Assembly (NCBI GenBank): GCA_037178625.1
Contig: JAWZXG010000042.1
Location: 30,082-94,081 of the forward strand
Direction of reading: 5' to 3'
DNA from: Skeletonema tropicum
Lineage: Eukaryota; Bacillariophyta; Thalassiosirophyceae; Thalassiosirales; Thalassiosiraceae
Length of the DNA stretch: 64,000 bases
The notes under the pieces are model-generated. The model was given only the letters and a program-made list of their open reading frames with translations. It was not told the DNA's origin and searched no databases. The translations under genes and the position numbers were made by a program. Shown here piece after piece: positions 9,374 to 18,414 of the stretch (position 1 is the first letter of the stretch; each line of letters opens with the position of its first letter).

Positions 9374-11383
9374 TCATTTGCTGAGCATCGACGTACGCTT
9401 ACGCAAACATGCACTACACTCGCAAGATAAAGTACACACTGGGCAGTAATCGATGACAGGAGGTTTGGTGGGATCAATATCTGTTGCACTGAAATCAAGA
9501 CGTTTCTACAGGTATCACGAGGTACAAGAAAGAAGTATCTTATGAGCTGGTGTCGTCGACGTCGACAAAACAGTGACAACTGCGAATAGACAAATCTTAC
9601 CTCACAATGATTGTTGCAGTAGGAGTGCTTGCCACAATGAAATGTCACGCATAGGTCTCTTCTCTTCTTGCTGTAATGTGTGAAGGCGTTAAGATCAGCT
9701 ATGGAATTGTGTCAGCGGTGTAACATCGACGGATTGTAATACTTACCAGATGTGACAGGTCACATTTCTCTTTACCTGCAATACGCCGTCCGTGGTGCCG
9801 TCACTTCCTTTGTCCAGGTTTGATGGATTGGAAGCACCTCTATCGTTATTGGAACTATTCACCTTGTCACGATGTAGTTTCAAAGGCTTCGTCTTGCTCA
9901 ACTCTTCAAGAGTAAGGTATTCATCACCGTTCGGGTCTGCCGGATAGACACATAGTCTTGTTCCATCGGGCAAGATATCTTGCACTTGCCCTTGGTAGGT
10001 TCCATACCAGCCAAAATTCTTTTTGAATTTGTATCCGACTAAACCAAACTCAACGTTTTCTTCCGGTGCGTCATTTTCTTTTACTTCTTTGGTATTTTTC
10101 GTGTTTGCGGCGGGTGTGTACCTGCTTGTCTTTTGGCGTCGTCTGCTGCGACGTTTGGTGTTGCTGATTGGTGTTGTTTGGACATTTTGAAGCGAAGACT
10201 CCCCTAGTGGAGCCCTATTTCGAAGGTGTCGACTAGCAACTGATCCAACTCGAACGTTCTCATTGTTCACATTGTCATCAGATTCGGTAGGGCCACGATG
10301 CAAAGGACTTTGTGAGCCATTGCTCGAAGAGCTGATATCGTTTGTATCAATGTATGTCATCTCATCGGTTTCTTTCACTTTGAGCATTGGGTTGACTCTC
10401 TCATCGCCGTCGATGAGAGAGTGGCTGATACCATCGGAATCGGCATCTTTCCCAGCACTGCTCACTTCCAGATTATCGTCATCATAGTTATTGCAAAAGG
10501 TGATAAGATCGTTTGTATCAGTACTTTCATCATCACTTCCAGTGCTGTTCTGCATCTGCTCCACCAATGCTTCATATTTGTTCTTCCACTCATCGGCTTG
10601 CACTTGCCACTGTTCAATCTCATTTTCAAGGACATCAATCTCCCCATTTTTCTGTTGCAATAGATTAGTTAGATCTTCAAGCATCTCATCTGATACATAC
10701 GGAAACGTTTGAGAGTCATGATCGGTATCATATTCAAATAATATAACAGAATTTGATCCAAAACTCATTTCTAAGATAGACGGAGTTTCAAGTTGGTGTT
10801 GCTGCTGCTGCTGCCTGAGCTCTTCTTCCAATGTAACTAACTTGGACTCGAGCATGGATACCTTTTGCTCAGACTGGTGCAGTAATGACTTCAAATTGGT
10901 AACTTCAGCAGTTTTGGTCTCAACGAGCACATTCAGCATATCAAGCTTTACATTGGTCAAGTTCTTACTTCGCAATTTCTTGGCTTTTTCAGTCTGTGGG
11001 CGCTTACTTAACTTTCCTCTCATTACATTTGGGCTTGAGAAACTCATTCTGGGTAAATTCTTTTTGGACGAGCGTGATAGAGCTTGTAGAGAGCACACTG
11101 GAAGGAAGGAGTCTGTTGTGCGGCGTTGAGATCGACTTGTAGGTGAATTCAAGTGTTTCCTCATTCCTGTCACCTGCTTTTCACCAATGTCATCGGGATT
11201 AATTAGAATACAAGGGCTTCCACTTTCAGACGAAGAGTTTTCCTCATCAATACCTGATAAACAGTGAAAAAGTGACTTGCTAATTGATGGAAGAGGAGAC
11301 GGAGCTGTCAGCGACGAGTAATCCATCAGTTGTTTTTTGGCTACAGCTGAGCCAGGGGCTTTAGGAGTAGAGATAATCGTCAT
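9374..11383 (-). CDS. 4CXXC_R1 (CDCA7-type) zinc-finger protein with Tudor-like domain
   Basis: Three exons, 9747-11383, 9601-9670 and 9374-9505, joined across GT-AG introns of 76 and 95 bp, give an in-frame 612-residue protein. From the N-terminus there is a Ser-rich basic region. Two coiled coils follow at about 144-199 and 231-278. An acidic Asp/Ser stretch leads to a Tudor-like segment at about 446-507 (GYKFKKNFGWYGTYQG...CVYPADPNGDEY), reminiscent of the PTM/DIR17-type Tudor family. The last ~70 residues hold the Cys pattern CHIC, C..TFHC, YCNNHC, CPVC, CECSAC. This is the 4CXXC_R1 zinc finger of CDCA7/R1 proteins, with one pair spaced CxxxC. Known family members bind DNA and chromatin; a nuclear role here is inferred. 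The start is uncertain: I chose the first in-frame ATG, but the open frame extends 27 codons further 5' without another ATG, so an upstream exon may exist. Confidence 0.82.
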
Positions 11384-11479
11384 CTTGCTAATTGATGATG
11401 GTAAGCTTTGACAAGATTCTGACAATGAAGTACTTTTGAACTTTGTTCTTGATGGTGTCGTCAAATCGGCGAGAGGAAA

Positions 11480-11866
11480 GTGCGGAGGGTGGCATCAAGT
11501 TTCAGTACCGTACCTGTGAAATTCGCATTCGCGAGAAGAGAACTCGCCGGCCACAAACATGCATGGCGAGACGTCGCGCTCCGGAGAGGGTACTTATCAT
11601 CGAAGTCATTACAGTGCACTGGTAAGTCCTTTGGCATCATCAATACCGCACAAGCGCCAAGCCAGGTTGCTGACAATTCCGATGTAGATGATGAGCTCAA
11701 CAGAATGGCGGCAGTAGCTGCGGATGATCTTTCCGATGATGGACTTGATGCTGGAGTGGAGGCTGCCATCGATATGCCTCCTTCTTCGAGCTGGTTGTTG
11801 AAACTCTCGAGAAGAAATCGTTCGACAGAGAGAATGCATTCAAACGACGAGTGGGAATATATGTAA
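11480..11866 (+). other. weak open frame, probably not a gene
   Basis: A 128-codon plus-strand frame without an ATG at its start, overlapping a 102-codon minus-strand frame. Its acidic second half (DNSDVDDELNRMAAVAADDLSDDGLD) looks protein-like, but I recognise nothing. It could be part of the decayed gene that follows, or the 5' region of the zinc-finger gene on the other strand. Confidence 0.2.
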
Positions 11867-12147
11867 CAGAAATTTTAAAGTACGTCTGGTGGGCCCTCAA
11901 GAGGCGACATTATCTACACTAAGTGATAACGAACATGTGCTGCAGTAGCTATTATTTCCCAGATCGCACCCCATCCCACTTTAAAGCCAATGTCGGTAAC
12001 TTCCAGGGAGGAACAGATGAAGCCGATAACTATTCTGGAATAAGATTGACTGACTTCGCTACAAGCTGGAGCAACTGTGTCGATACTCTTGGGCATTCCA
12101 AGCCAACAGTGACGTACAAGTGCCAGTCATCTTCAGGAGGCCTATAA
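11749..12147 (+). pseudogene. fragment of an unrecognised gene
   Basis: One frame reads coherently from about 11770 (ASFFELVVETLEKKSFDREN, then VTEILKYVWWALKRRHYLH) to a TAA at 11920. It then continues in the same frame (VITNMCCSSYYFPDRTPSHF...) to 12147. A related peptide, TEIFKYVWCALKRRYYLCSVITN, is encoded on the minus strand near 22605-22673 with no stop at that point. I read this as a broken gene piece with an internal stop. The family is unknown to me. Confidence 0.35.
11866..11934 (+). repeat. 69 bp inverted repeat, left arm
   Basis: This arm matches the reverse complement of 22605-22673 with roughly ten differences. The two arms flank the three-gene MDR cluster, about 10.7 kb apart. 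Both can encode ...KYVWxALKRRxYL..., so the arms are probably pieces of a gene copied in opposite orientation rather than transposon ends. Confidence 0.7.
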
Positions 12148-12370
12148 ATCTATGAAGTAGGGTGGTAGAGACAGCCACTCTTCTTCCTCACACCAAGGCT
12201 ATCTCACAGTGCTCCTGCAAGAATAACTGGTAATAATGTTCACACATCGTAACCGCTCTACTGAGCGCACAGACGTATTCTGAATAATATTTGATTGATA
12301 AACTGCTATGGAGTAGCATTTGTGCACTATGTGAAGTAAACGTCCTAATCTAAGTTGAAAAATATAAAAT
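12148..12370. other. intergenic spacer
   Basis: AT-rich spacer between the decayed gene fragment and the repeated 3' flank of the first MDR gene. No gene or motif recognised. Confidence 0.4.
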
Positions 12371-12546
12371 ATTGTATCATCACTTTCAAATCATAAGTTG
12401 TACATGATTGAAAGCTTATGAGGCAGTATGTAGTTCAGGCCATAACAATTGCACATTTACAACAATTAGACAAAAGTTCTACTAACAAATACTGGTCGAA
12501 GACCCCTAATCCTAATACGTTGTAGCGCATAACTACCAAGCTTCAA
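12371..12546 (-). repeat. shared 3' flank of MDR genes, copy 1
   Basis: The ~170 bp downstream of the stop codon is shared with 15752-15919 and 20270-20435 (common phrases AGTTCTACTAACAAA, CTGGTCGAAGACCCCT, GTAGCGCATAACT). It is the presumed 3' UTR and marks the left edge of each gene-plus-element duplication unit. Confidence 0.75.
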
Positions 12547-14397
12547 TCATCTAACATTATCCACCGGAACATGTTGTGTTGAGTCAAGTTCTTCCCAAGG
12601 AAGGACAACAATCGTCCCATTGGGAAGACCCTTCTCCACCAACTCTTGCGCTCTGGGTACTTCATTCAAAGCTATCCTGCGCGAAATCTTTGGATTGATC
12701 TCTTTGTTCCGGAGTTTCACAAGCAAGTATCTGAATTCGTGCTCAAACATTCGAGGATCATCTCGGAATGACTTGTTCACGTCATAGAATGATACTTCCG
12801 GAAACATGGGGGAAGTATAAGTAAATCTAGACCAGGATCTGCCCATTCGGTCAAAAATAGATCCATGGTCACGTAGAGGGGGGTTGATGGTGCATACGAG
12901 CTTGCCATCACAATTCAAAGCCTCGTATGAAGATTCATATCCATCCAAGCATAGAGTATCAATGACCAAATCCATCTTTCCACTTAGTTTGGCAAATTTC
13001 TTCGGTTTGTTAGGGAGCCAAATTGCTCCCATCTTTTCCAAAAACTCGCGATGAGATTTGTCTGCCGTAGCCACAACATTGGCACCTTCCTTCAATGCCA
13101 ATTCTACCAAGGCTTGACCGACTGGGTCGGAACCACCAATGATCAGCACCTTTGCATCTGTGTACGGGAATCTGTTCGTCCTACCTAGATTGAGCATTTG
13201 ATATGCTGACATGTAACTCTCCACCAAACAGAGGGCGTCATCACATGGAACATCGGGAGAGATGGGTATAGCTGAACTGGCAGGGATAGAGATGAATCTG
13301 GCATTTCCCCTGCCATTTGGGGTCAAAGCAACAATTCGATCACCAACTTGGATCATGTTTTTCTTGCGAGCCATCCTCCCTACACGAATGACTTCACCCA
13401 CGATTTGTCGACCAGGGACTTCTTGGTTACCGGAGGATCTCTCGAGGTGATCTTGGATTGTAACCGTAGACGCCTTCGTACACAAGGAGAAGAAATATGC
13501 CAGTGACGCTATTGAGAAAAAGGAAAGCAAAATGAAGCGCATCAACCAAGCCAAGCACCACTTTCGACTTACCTCTACCTTCACTAAAACGTGATCACTC
13601 CTATCTGGACGACGTGGTGCATTTGGATATAGACGTAATCTCAAGCTCACCGGTGTGTCACTCGCATAAATATCTGCATAAATATCAAGTTGTCCTTTGT
13701 GCTTATTTAGCTCAGCACTTCTATCCACAGTATCAATCTCTTCGTTCTTCTTCGCCAGAACATCAGACGAATTCTCATAATCCGCTGCGAACAACCAAGC
13801 CGAGACTGCACTCACAGCAGGCATTTCATTGGGGGCAGGAGATGCCAAAGACATTTGGTCTACGGCACTTTCATTGTCTGGATCTTCCAAGCCATCTGTG
13901 ACTAATGCTACAGGGGATTCAGTTGTCTTACTCTTTTCTGACTCCTTTCGCTTCGAATCTTTGGGCGGCTTAGCTGGGTCCGGAGTTGCCATGGTAAATT
14001 CGGTTGCCATGGTAAATTCGTCATCTGTGTAACTTTCATTATCACCATCTCCAAAACCACCGAAAAACCCACAATCATTCCCATCTTCAAAATATGCCTC
14101 TGTATCCCATGATCCCTCGCTAGCGCCGCTGTAGAAGGAGCTTTCTTCCGTGATATCAGGCGATACATTTCCAGAGCCGCGATGCTTACTTTGTTCTTGC
14201 CGCATGGCATTCTTCGGACGAAACCCTTGATAACCTTTGTCTGCTTGTGTAGTGGAGCTGGTCTTGTTTTGTTTCGAGCCTTTAGAACTACCGAAGCTAA
14301 GGAAGCCTTTGCTACGCCGGCTACCGGCGGTATTACTGCTGTCTCGCTGGTCATCACTGTTGGTTGACTCAGTCTTATTTCGAGAGAACAACCTCAT
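12547..14397 (-). CDS. MDR-superfamily protein, copy 1 (intact)
   Basis: Two exons, 13573-14397 and 12547-13473, separated by a GT-AG intron of 99 bp, encode 583 residues. The first ~225 residues are Ser/Lys/Asp-rich and probably disordered. A GroES-like part follows, and the splice joins VLVKVE to ASTVTIQD in the way typical of quinone-oxidoreductase-like MDR proteins, then VPGRQIVGEVIRVG. A Rossmann nucleotide-binding part has GGSDPVGQALVELA at about 388-401, a slight variant of the usual glycine motif. I see no zinc-ligand set, so a quinone-reductase/enoyl-reductase-like member using NAD(P)H is the best guess; the substrate is unknown. The intron is a multiple of three with no stop and would encode a hydrophobic segment if retained. 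The ATG at 14397 was chosen because upstream in-frame codons lack ATG. It is first of three tandem copies. Confidence 0.88.
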   Translation of the reverse strand: MRLFSRNKTESTNSDDQRDSSNTAGSRRSKGFLSFGSSKGSKQNKTSSTTQADKGYQGFRPKNAMRQEQSKHRGSGNVSPDITEESSFYSGASEGSWDTEAYFEDGNDCGFFGGFGDGDNESYTDDEFTMATEFTMATPDPAKPPKDSKRKESEKSKTTESPVALVTDGLEDPDNESAVDQMSLASPAPNEMPAVSAVSAWLFAADYENSSDVLAKKNEEIDTVDRSAELNKHKGQLDIYADIYASDTPVSLRLRLYPNAPRRPDRSDHVLVKVEVSRKWCLAWLMRFILLSFFSIASLAYFFSLCTKASTVTIQDHLERSSGNQEVPGRQIVGEVIRVGRMARKKNMIQVGDRIVALTPNGRGNARFISIPASSAIPISPDVPCDDALCLVESYMSAYQMLNLGRTNRFPYTDAKVLIIGGSDPVGQALVELALKEGANVVATADKSHREFLEKMGAIWLPNKPKKFAKLSGKMDLVIDTLCLDGYESSYEALNCDGKLVCTINPPLRDHGSIFDRMGRSWSRFTYTSPMFPEVSFYDVNKSFRDDPRMFEHEFRYLLVKLRNKEINPKISRRIALNEVPRAQELVEKGLPNGTIVVLPWEELDSTQHVPVDNVR

Positions 14398-14590
14398 CCC
14401 CAACGATTTTGCCTCGTAGGTAGTTGTTGGTTACGACTTTACTTGCTTCACGGATTTGATAGCACTGGAAGTTCTATCACCTACAATTGCTACTTTCGAG
14501 AGATAAATATTTGAGTTTGATGGCTTCTCAGCGCAGCAGGGTTCTCAGAAGCTACTTACGAGTCTACGAAAAATTTGCTCGCCTATTACA
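14398..14590 (-). repeat. shared 5' flank of MDR genes, copy 1
   Basis: The region just upstream of the start codon is shared with 17777-17975 and 22402-22582 (for example GCCTCGTAGGTAGTTGTTGGT and GAGAGATAAAT.TTTGAGTTTG). It is the presumed promoter and 5' UTR, so all three gene copies carry similar upstream sequence and may be co-regulated. Confidence 0.7.
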
Positions 14591-14727
14591 TATGGCCAAC
14601 AAGAATTACATATCAACGGGGGAATTCGCTATTCCGTGTATTTTCCCGGTGTCACTTTCTTATCACTTGTACACTTTTTCTTGGAATTTTGTCTCAATTG
14701 AAGTTTGGTGTCCTTGTTATCCGTAGG

Positions 14728-15600
14728 CCGTGGAGATGCCTTCTGCGCAAGATCTTGGGACAATAACACGCCCGCTGCTGCAGCAAAGCAACAACTCGGT
14801 CTCAAGCTCACGAAGGGCAAAGACGTGATGAAACCCGAAGCATACGAGATAATTACAGAGCATTTGAAAGTGGAGAGAAAGATTCAATCATCTCATGCCT
14901 CTTTTGGACTAGAACTTAATGAGGAGCAGTGAGAACTGTTTGAATGTGAAAATGTTAAACATTGAATTTGAGGAAGCTGACTTGAAGTTTGCATTCGAGA
15001 AGGAAAGCAGCATGAGGCATGCACGGCCCATAGCACCTCGCCAATCAAGAAAAGCCTCACATCGCCTCATATCTGTCTCGTGCTGTTCGCAAGGTAAATC
15101 TTTGCATGTCTGGCACCAATCAGTATACTAGGTACAGTAGTCGAATGCGAATGCATGATCTCTTTCAGGAAATGAAGGATGATGTGCACGACATTGGGAT
15201 CAACTAGCAAGAACTTGGTACTCATTCTACTCGAAAGGCATCGGTAGTATGGCCGCCAATGCCGGCACTTGGGCCCTTCGATTGTTGCCTTATATCTACG
15301 AGCGGGCTGGAAGCTTGGAGGTCTGACGGAGATGTATCGCTTTCGTCAAGACGCAGGTGATTTGAATGTGGTAAGAAGAGCTGCCTGTCTCGATATCGAG
15401 ACAAAATAGTTTGGATATCGCCACCACCATACGACTGTTCGGACTTGGACCAAGATGGCAAGCTTGCGGCAATGGCAATGCAATGGCCAAAGCTGACCGC
15501 TGGCTGAAAGAGCGCATTCCAAAGTTTTGGGGATCACAAAACAACAGCAAGAGGCAGAGAATAATCTTGTGTAGGTCTACATTTAATGTACGTTTTACAT
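14728..15600 (+). pseudogene. decayed tyrosine recombinase, copy C
   Basis: This copy keeps the middle and C-terminal part of the recombinase. Blocks in order are KLTKGKDVMKPEAYEII, SSHASFGLELNEEQ, then KPHIASYLSRAVRKVNLCM, MSGTNQYTRYSSRM, FQEMKDDVHDIGIN, GTHSTRKA, and after a frameshift MAANAG, RAGWKLGGLTEMYRFRQDAGD. The catalytic Arg codon is intact (CGA, 15232-15234), unlike copies A and B, but the preceding Trp codon is TAG. The N-terminal third is deleted. Comparing its lesions with the other copies shows independent decay. Confidence 0.75.
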
Positions 15601-15704
15601 CAACAACTTCATTCGTTTCAATGCTTTTACTTTGCTTGGTCTGGAGTGGGGGCACGAGCGGACACCTTGGAGACAAATTATCCGGTTGAAAGAGCCTTTT
15701 GTAC

Positions 15705-15725
15705 TCGGTGAAACTTTTACACCGG
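15705..15725. repeat. degenerate CCGGTGTAA palindrome
   Basis: TCGGTGAAAC then TTTTACACCGG: the copy C counterpart of the palindrome at 4520, with its left arm mutated. Confidence 0.65.
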
Positions 15726-15751
15726 AGTTAATCCACTCGTACTATTATCGT

Positions 15752-15919
15752 ACTGATCTTGTGAAGTTGTACAAAATGATAGAAAGCTTAAGAGGCAGTA
15801 GTTCAGGCCATAAAGATAACACATTTACACACACCAATTAGACATAAGTTCTACTAACAAAATGCTGGTCGAAGACCCCTGACCCTAATACGGTGTAGCG
15901 CATAACTGCCAAGCATCAA
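15752..15919 (-). repeat. shared 3' flank of MDR genes, copy 2
   Basis: Copy of the flank described at 12371, directly next to the end of recombinase copy C. Confidence 0.75.
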
Positions 15920-17776
15920 TCATCTCACATTATCCACCGGAACATGTTGTGTTGAGTCAAGTTTTTCCCAAGGAAGGACAACAATCGTCCCATTGGGAAG
16001 ACCCTTCTCCACCAAATTTTGCGCTTTGGGTACTTGATTCAAGGCTATCCTGCCAGAAATCTGTGGATTGATCTCTTTGTTCCGGAGTTTCACAAGCAAG
16101 TATCTGAATTCGTGCTCAAACATTCGAGGATCATCTCGGAATGACTTGTTCACGTCATAGAATGATACTTCCGGAAACATGGGGGAAGTATAAGTAAATC
16201 TAGACCAGGATCTGCCCATTCGGTCAAAAATAGATCCATGGTCACGTAGAGGGGGGTTGATGGTGCATACGAGCTTGCCATCACAATTCAAAGCCTCGTA
16301 TGAAGATTCATATCCATCCAAGCATAGAGTATCAATGACCAAATCCATCTTTCCACTTAGTTTGGCAAATTTCTTCGGTATGTTAGGGAGCCAGATTGCT
16401 CCCATCTTTTCCAAAAACTCGCGGTGAGATTTGTCTGCCGTAGCCACAACATTGGCACCTTCCTTCAATGCCAATTCTACCAAGGCCTGACCGACAGGGT
16501 CGGAACCACCAATGATCAGCACCTTTGCATCTGTGTACGGGAATCTGTTCGTCCTACCTATTGAGCATTTGATATGCTGACATATAACTCTCTACCAAAC
16601 AGAGGGCGTCATCACATGGAACATCGGGAGAGATGGGAATAGCTGAACTGGCAGGGATAGAGATGAATCTGGCATTTCCCCTGCCATTTGGGGTCAAAGC
16701 AACAACTCGATCACCAACTTGGATCATGTTTTTCTTGCGAGCCGTCCTCCCTACACGAATGACTTCACCCACGATTTGTCGACCAGGGACTTCTTGGTTA
16801 CCGGAGGATCTCTCGAGGTAATCTTGGATTGTAACCGTAGACGCCTTCGTACACGAGGAGAAGAAATATGCCAGTGACGCTATTGAGAAAAAGGAAAGCA
16901 AAATGAAGCGCATCAACCAAGCCAAGCCAAGCACCACTTTCGACTTACCTCTACCTTCACTAAAACGTGATCACTCCTATCCGGACGACGTGGTACATTT
17001 GGATATAGACGTAATCTCAAGCTCACCGGTGTGTCACTCGCATAAATATCCGCATAAATATCAAGTTGTCCTTTGTGCTTATTTAGCTCAGCACTTCTAT
17101 CCACAGTATCAATCTCTTCGTTCTTCTTCGCCAGAACATCAGACGAATCATCATAATCCGCTGCGAACAACCAAGCCGAGACTGCACTCACAGCAGGCAT
17201 TTCATTGGGGACAGGAGATGCCAAAGACATTTGGTCTACGGCACTTTCATTGTTTGGATCTTCCAAGCCATCTGTGACTAATGCTACAGGGGATTCAGTT
17301 GTCTTACTCTGTTCTGACTCCTTTCGCTTCGAATCTTTGGGCGGCTTAGCTGGGTCCGGAGTTGCCATGGTAAATTCGGTTGCCATGGTAAATTCGTCAT
17401 CTGTGTAACTTTCCTCATCACCATCTCCAAAACCACCGAAAAACCCACAATCATTCCCATCTTCAAAATATGCCTCTGTATCCCATGATCCCTCGCTAGC
17501 GCCGCTGTAGAAGGAGCTTTCTTCCGTGATATCAGGCGATACATTTCCAGAGCCGCGATGCTTACTTTGTTCTTGCCGCATGGCATTCTTCGGACGAAAC
17601 CCTTGATAACCTTTGTCTGCTTGTGTTGTGGAGCTGGTCTTGTTTTGTTTCGAGCCTTTAGAACTACCGAAGCTGAGGAAGCCTTTTCTACGCCGGCTAC
17701 CGGCGGTATTACTGCTGTCTCGCTGGTCATCACTGTTGGTTGACTCAGTCTTATTTTTTCGAGAGAACACCCTCAT
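15920..17776 (-). pseudogene. MDR-superfamily gene, copy 2 (frameshifted)
   Basis: Exons correspond to 16949-17776 and 15920-16844, with a 104 bp GT-AG intron. Relative to copies 1 and 3, two bases are missing at 16560/16561 in the codons for QMLNLGRTN, so translation ends at MLNR-stop (16554) after 372 residues. The Rossmann half, from GGSDPVGQ to the normal stop, remains open in another frame and is highly conserved, so the lesion is recent or an assembly error. The N-terminal region lacks the ~40-residue segment present in copy 3, as does copy 1, which groups copies 1 and 2. If truncated as read, the product would have the GroES-like part but no nucleotide-binding domain. Confidence 0.8.
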
Positions 17777-17975
17777 CCCCAACGATTTTGCCTCGTAGGT
17801 AGTTGTTGGTTACGACTTTACTTGCTTCACGGATTTGATAGCACTGGAAGTTCTATCACCTACTTACAATTGCTAATCTTGAGAGATAAATTTTTGAGTT
17901 TGTTGGCTTCTCAGCGCAGCAGGGTTCTCAGAAGCTACTTTCGAGTCTACGAAAAATTTGCTCGCCTATTATGGC
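17777..17975 (-). repeat. shared 5' flank of MDR genes, copy 2
   Basis: Copy of the upstream region described at 14398, with small indels. Confidence 0.7.
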
Positions 17976-18414
17976 CAACAAGAATTATCAACGGGGGAAT
18001 TCGCTATTCTGTGTATTTTCCCGGTGTCACTTTCATATCACTTGTACACTTTTTCTTGAAATTTTGTCTCAATTGAAGTTTGGTATCCTTATTATTTACA
18101 GGATATTGCTTGGCTGGTATTTGTGAACTGGTATTGTATGGTAAGAGTTTTTCTGTGATAAAAATATCCTCACATCTCACATCTGATGATGACAGCTCAC
18201 TCTTCCTCTTGCTACAGTTGAAGAGGATGAAGAGTTAGGATTCCAGTGGACTGCCTTAGCGGCGATGCACGTAAAAAAGTGTTCACCAAAATTATTCAAA
18301 ATTTCGTCACACTGCACGCTGCCTACACCGCTCCATGTCAACGGCGACCATCAACATGGACATGGCACCCTATCACCCTAACCACTATCCAACTCACAAT
18401 CACCACCGAAAAAG

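Larger units (their letters stand above)
14620..15747 (+). mobile_element. recombinase element, copy C (5'-deleted)
   Basis: Diverged copy of the element in the 2.06 kb duplication. Its left edge matches 2527-2580 (GGAATTCG.TATTC.GTGTA.TTTCCCGGTGT). It then jumps to the region equivalent to about 3500, losing ~0.9 kb, and ends with the degenerate palindrome at 15705-15725. It lies between MDR gene copies 1 and 2. Confidence 0.75.

Noticed and set aside
13474..13572. A transmembrane helix in the MDR protein
   Set aside because: It is intron sequence: the GT-AG borders join VLVKVE to ASTVTIQD, as in typical MDR proteins, and the intron lengths of copies 2 and 3 break the frame. It is kept only as a possible retained-intron finding.
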